DNA of 64,000 nucleotides from Caballeronia udeis (GTDB lineage Bacteria > Pseudomonadota > Gammaproteobacteria > Burkholderiales > Burkholderiaceae). Location: NCBI RefSeq assembly GCF_001544555.2, contig NZ_FCOK02000020.1, forward strand, positions 1 to 64,000, in the 5' to 3' direction. Shown here in pieces: positions 1 through 8,500 of this stretch. The position numbers were made by a program, and so were the translations under genes. The notes beneath the pieces are model-generated. The model did no database searches and had not been told where the DNA came from. It saw only the letters and a list, made by a program, of their open reading frames with translations. The first letter of the stretch is position 1, and every line of letters starts with the position of its first letter.

Positions 1-150
1 CCCTTGCAGGTCCTCGTGGAATGGCGCGAGGACCGCGATGATTGATGACAGGTCATTGGCCAGTCGCTTGCAGTAAAGCACCCGGTCCTGATCGTCGATC
101 ACGGCGATCATGGCGTTATTCGAGTGCAAATCGATGCCGCTATACTTCAT
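1..150 (-). CDS. IS110-family transposase, N-terminal part (cut by window edge)
   Basis: Reading leftwards from an ATG at 150, the frame is open to the window edge, so only the first 50 residues are visible. They begin MKYSGIDLHSNN and continue with a VIDDQDRV stretch. This is the start of the DEDD (RuvC-like) catalytic domain of IS110-type transposases, and the Asp of GIDLHS is the first catalytic acid. A strong AGGAGG ribosome-binding site sits just before the ATG. The gene points away from the effector remnants, so an insertion sequence borders that patchwork. The rest of the element, its ends and its exact subgroup lie outside the window. Confidence 0.82.
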   Translation of the reverse strand, partial: MKYSGIDLHSNNAMIAVIDDQDRVLYCKRLANDLSSIIAVLAPFHEDLQG

Positions 151-198
151 TTCAGCCTCCTGAACGGGTCGGTTGAGCTTGGCATCTCAACTGTAGAC

Positions 199-227
199 CC
201 TGGCCGCCCCTTCTCTGGGCGGCCAGG
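199..227. repeat. Strong hairpin next to the IS110 transposase start
   Basis: CCTGGCCGCCC and GGGCGGCCAGG form a perfect 11-bp stem around a 7-base loop. It lies about 50 bases upstream of the transposase start, in the non-coding end of the element or just outside it. It could be a subterminal structure of the IS or a transcription block. No T-run follows on either strand, so an ordinary rho-independent terminator is unlikely. Confidence 0.5.
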
Positions 228-351
228 AGGCCTTTCACATGATTATCAAATTAGGTTGACGTGCCTCCCCGTCGCTTCAAAAGCCGGAATTATGTGTGAG
301 CGCCTTTCGTATTTCGAGGCGCTTCGACACTTAACTCTGACTGGGTTGGTA

Positions 352-2825
352 ATGACGACTGCTTCGCCTGTTCGACCAAACAACACTCCTCCGCCGCCAC
401 AAAAGACCGATGACAGCTTACCTGCGCCGCTGAACTTTGCCTTCCCCTTCAAGAAGTCGGACGGCAAGGACTTTATCGATGAACACCAATTCAACGCGCT
501 GCTCGCGCGCGAGAGCGGCGGCTTCTTTCCGGTTAGCGATTCGGGCATGTGGCACGGCGGCATGCACATCACCGCGGGCGGTGCGGGTGCATCGCTTGAT
601 CTAAAAAGCGGCGTGCGTTGCCTCGCCGATGGAGAGGTAGTTGCATACCGGGTTGATCGGGCGTACCCGGTAAGCGAACTGCCAGCGCTGGTTGGTAAAT
701 CCGCCGTCAAGGCGAAATACAGCACGGGCTTTGTGCTCGTTCGCCACACGACGGAATTTCCCCGCGGCACGAAGCTGACCTTCTTCAGCCTGTACATGCA
801 TCTCAAGAGTTTCGAGGAGTATCAGATAGACGCCTCGCTCAAGATGCCGTCGTATTGGACAAAGGTCTGGAAAGTGACGCCGTTTGCCAAGGATATTCCC
901 AAGCCGGATGTGCATCGCGGGAAGGCTGCTGCGCGACAGATTGGACTGAACATCCGTTCCGCGCCCAGTGGTAAGTCCGTGATCGGCATCTTGCGCCAGG
1001 GCGCACAGGTGCAGATCGGCGCGCAAAAAGGTTCCTGGGGGCAGATTGCATCGATTGAATCGGGTGGTCCCGTCATCGCCGCGAACGTCGGCAGTTTCGC
1101 CGATCCAGAGGCCAACACCGGCTGGATATTTCTGGGCAAATCGCATGGCCATCAATTGTTGGAGGCAGTGCTGTCGGAGGCGCACTTCGATCGGGTTGTC
1201 GTGTTGCCTAAACCCGTCAAGATCAACGCGGGAGATCTGATCGGGCATCTGGGCCACTACGACCATTTAAGCGAGCCGAGTGCGGGCAACCGGATGGTGC
1301 ACATCGAGGTGTTCTGCGATGAGAAGGTCAAGCCGTACATTGAGCATGGCCGGGCATGGGTCAAGAAAAACGTGTGGAAAATTGAGCCCACGATTTTGCG
1401 TATCGACAGGAAAGTGAAGCTCTATGCGGCGATGGGTCGGGAAGTCGCCGATGCGCCTCAAACGGGTGTCATCCAGATCTATCCACTTTCAGCGCTCGCA
1501 CAGGGTCCGAAAGAGGATCAGTTCGAGGAAACGACCGCCGGCACAGATGGATCGAAGTTCCATTGGTGGAAGGTCGATAGCGCGGACGTCCGTCGCGCAC
1601 CGATCTCCGGGTGGGTGCGCGAACAGAATCACGCGGGCGGAAGGGTGACGCGCGAAGCGGCGTGTACGTGGGTGGATTTCGAGATACACGAGGAAGCCCA
1701 TGACCCGATGCATACGATGTTCGCCACGCCCAAGGCGTATCTGGATTATTGGCTCGATGCGGATGAGCCGGACGTACCTGCGCTGGCGAAGTTGAGTCCG
1801 CTTGCGGGGAAGGTTTATCGCTCGGTGTTTACCACGGGAAGCGGTTCACACGCGGCTGACGAGTTGCGCAAGGTGTCGCGGGATCCGTGGTTGCAGTTGC
1901 GGCTATCGCGGTTGATCGTGAAGCATGAGAGCGAATGGGCGAATCCGGGGAAGTGGAAGCGGTTGTACGAGTGGATTGAGCAACGTACTGGACATGATCC
2001 GGCGCATGAAGAGGAACAGAAGCGCATTGCGAAGCTGGTGTGGTGGGATGCGGTGAAGGGGAAGATCGAGGGGTTCCCGGAGTCGGCGGATGTGTTTCAT
2101 ATCTATCCGGTGGGGTTGGTGGGGAATTTCCGAAAGTTTGGCGGAAAAATTACGCTAGCGATGCTTAGCGCAATCTTCACGGAAGCATCTTTGGAGCAGC
2201 TTCAAGCTGTTGTTGACGAGCTGAATCCACGGTTGAAAGACTTTAATCTTGGATCTCGGCTTCGGCTTTCTCACTTTTTTGCGCAGATCCGTCAGGAAGC
2301 AGGGGTCGGTCTTAACACCACCGAAAACCTGAATTACCGAGCTGATGTTTTGACCCAAAAATTCGGCTATTTCAATTCGCACCGGGCCGATGCGGAAGTA
2401 TATGGTCGAACAACGGAGCACTTAGCAGATCCCGAATCGATTGCGAACCGCGCATACGCTCATAGGATCGGCAATGGTTCCGTTGAGAGTGGGGACGGCT
2501 GGAAGTATCGAGGTCGCGGATTGAAGCAGCTCACAGGGAAGGCGAATTATCAAGGGTTTCAGAATTTTACCCGTCTCTGTGGACCGACGATACTGCGGAC
2601 TTTATGTCTAATTCTGATCTTGTTGCTGAAATAAAATATGCGACACGCTCGGCGGTCTATTTTTGGATATCAAACGGGTTACCGGAACTAGCTGATGAAG
2701 GCTTTGCTGACAGTGTCGTCGATAAAATTACTGCAGTAATTAATTTAAAAACAGACAGTTATTCTGCTCGGAGGAGTAACTTTCATGCGATATGGAAGGG
2801 TGGGCTGTTTGATGGAGTTGAGTAA
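352..2825 (+). pseudogene. M23 peptidase / SH3 / GH19 peptidoglycan-hydrolase effector, frameshifted near its end
   Basis: The main frame runs from ATG 352 (upstream codons overlap the IS and are probably fortuitous) to a stop at 2634. The C-terminus continues in another frame from about 2580 to 2825. The N-terminal third is a LasA/M23-like domain (GMWHGGMHI, later MVHIEVF) interrupted by an SH3-like segment (LNIRSAP, then GWIFLG). A second SH3-like stretch and a conserved linker (YWLDADEPDVPALA) follow. The end is a GH19 lysozyme/chitinase domain (FAQIRQEAG, ENLNY, GDGWKYRGRGLKQLTG). At about 2572-2582 the reading CTCTGTGG breaks the frame; removing two bases restores TRLWTDDTADF and the rest of GH19. 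Base composition becomes AT-richer from about 2130, where the variable tip starts. It is likely a secreted cell-wall-degrading effector, perhaps type VI, but no secretion genes are visible. A sequencing indel is possible. Confidence 0.72.
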
Positions 2826-3354
2826 TGATTAAAATTCGGAATTTCTATATCGTCTTTTGCTTGGCTATGCTAGTGAATTCTAGCGCATCGGCTGCCGAAA
2901 CAGAAAAATACCAAATCGAATTTCTGGGTGGAAGCACAATAGAATTCGCTGAAGTAGAAAGTCTTGAAGGCGAGGCCATAGAAGCTAACCTATTTGGTTT
3001 TCCAAAGTCGAGCAACGAAAGATTTTTGTTGACCGTTACGAGCCCGAAGGTGGATCGGCTCCAAAGATAGAAAGTGTTTTTGTCAGTGGTCATGCGCCAC
3101 GAAAATTGTTTGTTATTGTTGATTGGGCTGCTGATATTCCCTCTATTGGGACAGGAGGAACCCTCTACCAAATCTATGTGTATGACGAAAGGGTTGAAAA
3201 CAAAGAGAACATTATTCGGTTGATCCCGGATCTAGTGCTTATGAGGCGTTTTGGAATGGGATTCGATGGGACTCGGGAAGGACAGCGGGCAGTGTACAAG
3301 TTCAAGACGGCAAAGTTGATCAAGAAACAATTGGCGGATTGGGGGTATAAATAG
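2825..3354 (+). pseudogene. Exported small protein, probable immunity protein of the GH19 effector, frameshifted
   Basis: The ATG overlaps the stop of the GH19 reading frame (TAATG), so the two are translationally coupled. The first 81 codons give a signal peptide (hydrophobic IVFCLAMLVNSSASA) and a short mature part, then the frame ends at 3070. From about 3028 a second frame reads DRYEPEGGSAPKIESVF and runs to a stop at 3354. One extra T in the T-run at 3023-3027 would join both parts into a protein of about 176 residues. I do not recognise the family. Its position directly after a peptidoglycan-hydrolase tip and its export signal suggest a periplasmic immunity protein; this is inference from context. 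It is either decayed or carries a homopolymer sequencing error. Confidence 0.55.
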
Positions 3355-3363
3355 GAGCACAGC

Positions 3364-3441
3364 ACGATGTTGCCATGACACCTGCAATATTGACTCGACA
3401 CGAATGAGCCGAACGCCCCTGCGCTCGCACGTGAGAGTTTG
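3364..3441 (+). repeat. Degraded copy of the effector's linker DNA
   Basis: This stretch aligns with the effector gene around 1713-1795. ACGATGTT, ATTG-CTCGA, ATGAGCCG-ACG and CCTGCGCT are shared in order, with a deletion of about nine bases. In the matching frame it reads Y-stop-LDTNEPNAPALARE against YWLDADEPDVPALAK in the effector, so a TGG codon has become TGA. It leads straight into the lysozyme module. This is what is left when a new C-terminal module is recombined into a modular toxin and the old tip is pushed downstream. Confidence 0.6.
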
Positions 3442-3822
3442 AGCGATGTGTGCGACATACTGATATCAGAAGAACACGCCAAAAAACTCGCTCTAGCTTC
3501 TATGAGAAGCTATGCGCAGCAAGCGGTGAATGTATTTCCCCAGTTAATCAACCTTCACCCTCATTGTCAGGGCGCGATGCTAAGTCTTATATATAACAGG
3601 GGAAGCGGTCTCCACGGAAAAAGTGTCGAGGAGGAAGCTCGGCGTAGGGAAATGAGAGAAATAAAAAATGCCCTCGAAACCGGGGTGGAAAATCTCGTTC
3701 CTGAGAAAATAAGAGATATGAAACGCCTTTGGGAGGGAACCGGCCAACGCGGGTTACTAAAGCGTCGCGATCAAGAGGCAGATCTCTTTGAGCGCGGTCT
3801 GAAATGCAACTGTTGGAGGTGA
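3391..3822 (+). pseudogene. Orphan GH24 (phage-type) lysozyme module without its N-terminus
   Basis: The open stretch follows the in-frame TGA at 3391; the first usable start codon is TTG 3439, giving 127 residues. The sequence matches the C-terminal two thirds of T4/RrrD-type lysozymes: QGAMLSLIYNRGSGLHG, the EMREIKNALE helix, then IRDMKRLWEG and LLKRRDQEADLFERGL. The N-terminal part that carries the catalytic Glu of GH24 enzymes is missing, so it should not be active alone. It is fused in frame to a remnant of the effector linker, so it looks like the displaced C-terminal tip of an older effector. It is followed at once by a lysozyme-inhibitor-like gene, which fits a toxin/immunity cassette. 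Confidence 0.65.
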
Positions 3823-3827
3823 CGAGA

Positions 3828-4391
3828 ATGAGATTTATAATACTGATTCTTGTACTCGTGTTGAAACTTGCACTTACATCCGCTCACGCCGAAGTTTGTA
3901 CCGACACGAACATTTCAATATTAAAAGCATGCGCAGAGAAAAACTACCGAATAGTCGACGAAGCCCTCGGGAAGAAATATCATCAGCTAATGGAGGAAAG
4001 CGACGGGGGCACGAAAAACGCCCTCATTTCGGCGGAGAAGACCTGGATCAAGTACAAGGAGTCATCTTGCGAGCCGAATGGTAACGCCGGTGCAGAAGCC
4101 AGTTTAGACAAACTAGGCTGCCTTATAAAACTCACCAAGCTGAGGTCCGACGAACTAAGCTACCTCAGCATCGGAATCGGTATGTTTGGCTTTTTTTCTC
4201 ATCTAGCTTTCGAGTCCGAAGATGATTCGGTAAATCGGGGGATAGTGATCGGGAAGCTCATCTCGAAATTTGTATCTTCAAAAGATAATTACTGGCGAAG
4301 CTACGTTGCACAAAACTGCAAAATGACATCCACGTTACTGTCTGAAGATCAAAACATGTGTGTGGCACACCTCACATTCTACAAAAATTGA
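3828..4391 (+). CDS. Exported LprI/DUF1311-like lysozyme inhibitor, probable immunity protein
   Basis: Start ATG 3828 has a GGAGGT ribosome site 8 bases upstream; the coding start nearly abuts the end of the lysozyme fragment. The first 21 residues are a signal peptide (LILVLVLKLALTSAHA). The mature N-terminal half has the DUF1311/LprI pattern: spaced cysteines (VCTDTN, KACAEKN, SSCEPN, GCLIKL), the YHQLMEE segment and AEKTWIKYKESSC, then LTKLRSDELSYL. LprI proteins inhibit lysozyme in the periplasm or at the surface. The remaining 80 or so residues are unassigned. Adjacent to a GH24 lysozyme tip, the plain reading is an immunity protein for it. The family link is fairly clear; the immunity role is inference. 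Confidence 0.65.
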   Translation: MRFIILILVLVLKLALTSAHAEVCTDTNISILKACAEKNYRIVDEALGKKYHQLMEESDGGTKNALISAEKTWIKYKESSCEPNGNAGAEASLDKLGCLIKLTKLRSDELSYLSIGIGMFGFFSHLAFESEDDSVNRGIVIGKLISKFVSSKDNYWRSYVAQNCKMTSTLLSEDQNMCVAHLTFYKN

Positions 4392-4493
4392 TATCAATAT
4401 TCGATCACAGTCGCCGGTTTCGGCATTTGGCAGCCAAGTGCAATTTTTGTAGCACCTATTCGATAGGCGATTTGAAATCACGGCTAAATTGTA

Positions 4494-5471
4494 ATGAAAA
4501 TTAAATTTCGTGTTAGCCGAACATCGATGTTCGTTGCATTCTCAAGCTGTCTTTTATGCACACTCGCTAGTGCTAAAGATTTATATGTAGAATTGCCTGG
4601 TAATTCCAAAATCCACCTCTCGGAACCTCTCGCAGCGTCGAGTCGAAAGCTATTCGAGCCAGGATGGGGAGTAGCCGAGTTTTTAGGTCGGCAAGGAGAA
4701 AAAATCCGATTTTTCCCGGACGAGCACTTTACATCGATCGGTGGCGTAATATTTTCTCCTCCGGAGTATTGGAGAATTTCTCCTTCAGGAAAATTCACGG
4801 TTCTGGTTATTCTTCGCGCTGGCTTACTTGGGGATCCGCGGGACAAAAAGGTTACAAGTCGACAGTACTGCCCGGTTCTTAATACAACATCCGGTTGCCT
4901 CGAAAGCATACAGACCGGTGAACTCTGTGCTGGAGAATGGGACAAAACACGCGATAACTGGATCGTTGTCGGAGAAAGGGATGATTCAATATCAATAATG
5001 TTGGGTACGCAGCTCGGAAGCAAAAGTGCAACGGAAGCTTGGAGTGAGTTTTCGAAGAAAAAGGTGTCTTTCGTTAATATAAAAATGAAGGAACGATTGC
5101 AAGATGATCTTGGGGTGAAAAACCTTATGGCATGTGACCCGATTCGAGATAAGAATCGAGCGATATACAAGTTGATAGCAGATCAGCTACAAGAAGAGGG
5201 TGATATTGCGGACTCGACGTACATTACGGAAAAGCTAAATTCCTCGAACTACAACGAGGACGCCAAGAGAAAATCGCAAGTCGCAGTTGATAAAGCGTGG
5301 TTGTATGAGAGTGCCGACGTGTCAAGCAGGACTTCAATGTATTTGATACGAGGTGATTTGGTACGGGTTATGCATTCCAACGGAAATGGCTGGCTCTTTG
5401 TCGAATACAAAAAGTCCGATGGCTTCGACTTGACAAAGTGGATGCAGTCAAAAGATTTAAGTGTACATTAG
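4494..5471 (+). CDS. Exported protein of unknown function with a C-terminal SH3-like segment
   Basis: The 325-residue product starts with a basic N-terminus and a hydrophobic stretch ending in LASA, a plausible signal peptide. I do not recognise the main body, which contains four cysteines (QYCPVLN, SGCLES, GELCAGEW, MACDP) that could form disulfides in the periplasm. The last 70 residues (KAWLYESADVSSRTSMYLIRG through GWLFVEYK) look like a bacterial SH3 domain, which often binds cell wall or interacts with hydrolases. The gene is AT-rich like its left neighbours and unlike the genes after 5800. It may be another immunity or accessory gene of the effector patch, but nothing in the sequence proves that. 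Confidence 0.55.
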   Translation: MKIKFRVSRTSMFVAFSSCLLCTLASAKDLYVELPGNSKIHLSEPLAASSRKLFEPGWGVAEFLGRQGEKIRFFPDEHFTSIGGVIFSPPEYWRISPSGKFTVLVILRAGLLGDPRDKKVTSRQYCPVLNTTSGCLESIQTGELCAGEWDKTRDNWIVVGERDDSISIMLGTQLGSKSATEAWSEFSKKKVSFVNIKMKERLQDDLGVKNLMACDPIRDKNRAIYKLIADQLQEEGDIADSTYITEKLNSSNYNEDAKRKSQVAVDKAWLYESADVSSRTSMYLIRGDLVRVMHSNGNGWLFVEYKKSDGFDLTKWMQSKDLSVH

Positions 5472-5531
5472 GTAAAGTATTGCATCGGTCGGCGTCCTTG
5501 TGACGTGGACCGCTCGGAGTGGTATCTTTCG

Positions 5532-6755
5532 ATGAGTCTGCTGCCGGATCCATACCGGGTGATGGTTTTAAATAGTGAAAAAATATTTCGTGACCGTTGT
5601 TTGGATATTACCTCTTCGTTGACGCATGCATGTACTGTCTTTGAAAACGGAATGTTAGAGGCATATCAAAAAGAGCTCAGTGAAAGACATCAAGGTCAAT
5701 CGCTTGATTTCAGTCAGTTAGAATTAGCGTGCAAATCGTGGCCTGCAAAGAAAGGGATATCGATTTTAGTGTCGCCATACGTGTCCACAGTCTTGCGGCA
5801 CGATGATCAGCAGTTTCTCGGGCTAGCAATAATGTTGGTACGGGAAGACGCATTCCATTTTCGCAAGTTGACGACTGCGAAGCTGAGCGACAAGCAGACC
5901 GTCATCGCCAAAGGCGAACTCTTCCGCAGGTTCGTCGCTTCGATTGACGCCCGGTTGCGGCTTCCCAAACTCGACTTTCCCGAATATCCGATCGACAGCC
6001 CTGAAGCGGCAGAGCGTGCCGCCGAGAAATGCAGGGCGCATTGGGGATTGGGATTAGGACCGGTCGGCAATATGGTCCGCGTGCTTGAAAACGCAGGTGC
6101 GGTTGTGACCGCGTTTGAAAACTCGGCGAAGGACATTGATGCACTGTCTATTGCGTCGTCCCGGCCAATCGTGGTGACCAACCGCAGCGACGCGTCAGCA
6201 TGCCGCGTACGCTTTGGATACGCGCATGAGTGCGGTCACTTCGTTGGACATGTCGGCCGCAGGACGGGGGACAAAGCATCGGAGTCCGAGGCGAATCGGT
6301 TTGCCAGTGCTTTCCTGCTTCCTCGAAGCACCTTCGTCAAGGAATTTCCGGCCTTGAGAGGCGGCACGCAGGTTAACTGGATAGCATTGTCGCAACTGAA
6401 AATGCGGTGGCGCGTGAGTAAAGCGGCAATGCTGTATCGCGCACGGCAACTGAACATTCTTGGTGAAGATCAATATAAGCGCGCGCTGCTAGGACATCTG
6501 TTTGAAAAAGGCGAGCGCCACATCGAGCACGAGGACGTGTCGATTCCCCATGAAAAGCCGGAGCTTCTTCATAGCGCAATGGCAGTTCTTAGAGAACGAC
6601 TGGGTTTATCGTTGAACGATATTGCCGTGTCCGTGCACATGACCCGAGCCCTGCTCGCGGAAATTGCCCCCTTGGCCGACGATGAGCATGAGGCAGGCGA
6701 TCGCGTTGTTTCGCTTGCGCAATTCCGGCAAACTCGCGAGAAAACCAGCGGCTAA
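5532..6755 (+). CDS. ImmA/IrrE-family metallopeptidase with an unusual N-terminal region
   Basis: The product (407 residues from ATG 5532; a GTG at 5505 is an alternative, neither with a convincing ribosome site) carries the COG2856 zinc peptidase domain in its second half. HECGH at residues 232-236 is the HExxH zinc site. Family features around it are EAAEKCRAHWGLGLGPVGNM, VTNRSDASACRVRFGYAHE and SEANRFASAFLLP. Members of this type are normally fused to an N-terminal XRE helix-turn-helix and cut or regulate repressors. Here the first 140 residues show no such domain and are encoded by AT-richer DNA. The DNA becomes GC-rich at about 5820. That suggests a replaced N-terminus. Function is probably regulated proteolysis. 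Confidence 0.75.
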   Translation: MSLLPDPYRVMVLNSEKIFRDRCLDITSSLTHACTVFENGMLEAYQKELSERHQGQSLDFSQLELACKSWPAKKGISILVSPYVSTVLRHDDQQFLGLAIMLVREDAFHFRKLTTAKLSDKQTVIAKGELFRRFVASIDARLRLPKLDFPEYPIDSPEAAERAAEKCRAHWGLGLGPVGNMVRVLENAGAVVTAFENSAKDIDALSIASSRPIVVTNRSDASACRVRFGYAHECGHFVGHVGRRTGDKASESEANRFASAFLLPRSTFVKEFPALRGGTQVNWIALSQLKMRWRVSKAAMLYRARQLNILGEDQYKRALLGHLFEKGERHIEHEDVSIPHEKPELLHSAMAVLRERLGLSLNDIAVSVHMTRALLAEIAPLADDEHEAGDRVVSLAQFRQTREKTSG

Positions 6756-6782
6756 GTGAACCAACGCTATCCGCAAGTACGC

Positions 6783-8336
6783 TCACCCCGCCGGAAACCT
6801 CACCAGAATCCGGCTGAACGGCACCGACCTGTCGACCGTAACCGCGCCCGTACCCTTACCTGCATAAGTAGTCACAAGCCGCATGCCAAGCCCTGTGCCC
6901 TGTGGTTTCGGGAAGTCGATGGGAAAGCCGTCTCCTTCGTCCTCCACGGTCAACAGCACGACATCGTCGGATCGTTCCAGCTTCACGCGCACCGTTCCTC
7001 GTCCGTACTTGAGGGCATTGGTCACGAGTTCCGCCGTCACCAGCCCGAGCGGCGCGAGCCGCGCGGCGGGCAGCACGATCGACTCCCCTTCCAGCGATAC
7101 TTCCCGCCCCGCCGTCAGTTCAGCCAGATCGGCCGTCAGGCCCCGCAGGTAACTGGTCGCGTCGGTCGCCTCCGCGCCGTCGTCCTGATAGAGCCGGTGA
7201 TGCACCGAGCCCACCGTGCGCACGCGCGTGGCCGCCGCCTGCAAATGCGTGGCGACGGATTTATCGCCGGCAAGATTCGCCTGCAGCGCGAGCAGCGTCT
7301 GCACAAGCTGAAGACTGTTGCGAACCCGGTGATGAACCTCTTTCATCATCAGCGCCGAATTGCCAAGCTGCGTTTCCTGGCTCGACACGAGCGCGGCGAG
7401 CTCCTCCTCGTTCTCGTGCCGCTCGGTGACATCGCGCATGGTCAGCACAACGCGCTTCACGCGCTCGTCGGCATCGAGAACAGGCGCCACCGATACATCC
7501 CACCAGCGAGCGTCGCCGACACGGGTCGGGCAGGGGCCTTCGAACCGGACCGGTTCGCCGCGAGCGGATTTCGCCAGTGCCTGCTCGACCTTCGGGCGTT
7601 GATCTTCGGGCCACAGGTCCACGCAATGCGTACCGCCCACGTCCCCGAAGTCGTCGATGCTCAGCGCCACCAGCCCGTTATCGTTCATGAATTCGATAGC
7701 GCCATCCAGCGACAGCACCTGGATGCAGTCCGTGCTCGCGTTCAGCACGCTGGTGGAGAACAGTTCGTCAGCGCCGGTCTGCGACTCCGCGGCGAGCCGC
7801 TCACGGCTCATGGAGATGACGTTCGCGATCGCTTCCAGGAAAACGATGTCTGTTTCGCTGAAGTCTTCGTCGTCGGAGCTGTCCGCTTCGAGCACGCCGA
7901 AGGTTTCGGGAATGCCGCGAATGGGGACGTTGATGGCGCGCTTGATACCGTGCCGCGCCAGCAAATCGGGCGTGCGGAAACGGTGCTCGGTACCCAGGTG
8001 ATTCGACAACACCGGCCGGCCGCTGACGAATGCATGGCCCGCGGGGCTGGCGTCGTCGGCGCCGAGTTCCGTGGTGCCGATGTCCGCCGGGTCCCAGCCC
8101 ACGCCGGCTTCCAGCACGAAGGTTTCGCTTTCGGGCTGATAGCGGAGCACCTTGGCGAAGCGCGAGCGCAGTCCAGCCGATACGGCCTTGCAGGCTTCGT
8201 CGAGAAGCACGTTCGCGCTGTGTACGCGCAGGACCGACGTCGCGAATTGCACGGCGATCTCGTGCTGCAGGCGCAAGCGGCTTACCGACCGTTCGACGGC
8301 ACTGCGGATCGTTTCTTCGGGTGGCAATGCATCCAT
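6783..8336 (-). CDS. GAF-PAS-HisKA_2 sensor histidine kinase
   Basis: A soluble sensor kinase of 517 residues. ATG 8336 is chosen because AAGGAGAA precedes it; the longer frame starts only at a TTG at 8399. A GAF domain spans roughly residues 40-180, a PAS domain 190-310 (LNASTDCIQVLSLDGAIEFMND), and a HisKA_2 dimerisation domain 330-400 with the phospho-acceptor His in MKEVHHRVRNSLQ. A HATPase_c domain ends the protein (ELVTNALKYG, EDEGDGFP, GTGLGMRLV). Kinases of this class often signal in light, stress or general-stress pathways. There are no transmembrane helices, so it senses an internal signal. No response regulator is adjacent; it is convergent with the ImmA gene. Confidence 0.88.
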   Translation of the reverse strand: MDALPPEETIRSAVERSVSRLRLQHEIAVQFATSVLRVHSANVLLDEACKAVSAGLRSRFAKVLRYQPESETFVLEAGVGWDPADIGTTELGADDASPAGHAFVSGRPVLSNHLGTEHRFRTPDLLARHGIKRAINVPIRGIPETFGVLEADSSDDEDFSETDIVFLEAIANVISMSRERLAAESQTGADELFSTSVLNASTDCIQVLSLDGAIEFMNDNGLVALSIDDFGDVGGTHCVDLWPEDQRPKVEQALAKSARGEPVRFEGPCPTRVGDARWWDVSVAPVLDADERVKRVVLTMRDVTERHENEEELAALVSSQETQLGNSALMMKEVHHRVRNSLQLVQTLLALQANLAGDKSVATHLQAAATRVRTVGSVHHRLYQDDGAEATDATSYLRGLTADLAELTAGREVSLEGESIVLPAARLAPLGLVTAELVTNALKYGRGTVRVKLERSDDVVLLTVEDEGDGFPIDFPKPQGTGLGMRLVTTYAGKGTGAVTVDRSVPFSRILVRFPAG

Positions 8337-8500
8337 CGGGTTCTCCTTGACCGCGGTGTCGCCTATGCTTTTGTCCGGCGATTCATGCTTAAAGGTCAAT
8401 TCTAACCGTGGAGATTAAAAGGCCACAGATTTGAACGGGGCGTTCGTCAGCACCGCTGCCACCCCCGACGCCCAGGGCAAGTGTGAACGGCCTCTCTCGG

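Noticed and set aside
124..351. N-terminal extension of the M23/GH19 effector
   Set aside because: These codons overlap the transposase start and the hairpin and look random; the conserved protein begins after ATG 352.
6756..8405. Long plus-strand open frame (549 codons) opposite the sensor kinase
   Set aside because: It is antisense to a gene with clear GAF, PAS, HisKA_2 and ATPase motifs; its product is rich in His, Arg and Gln, typical of mirror frames in GC-rich DNA.
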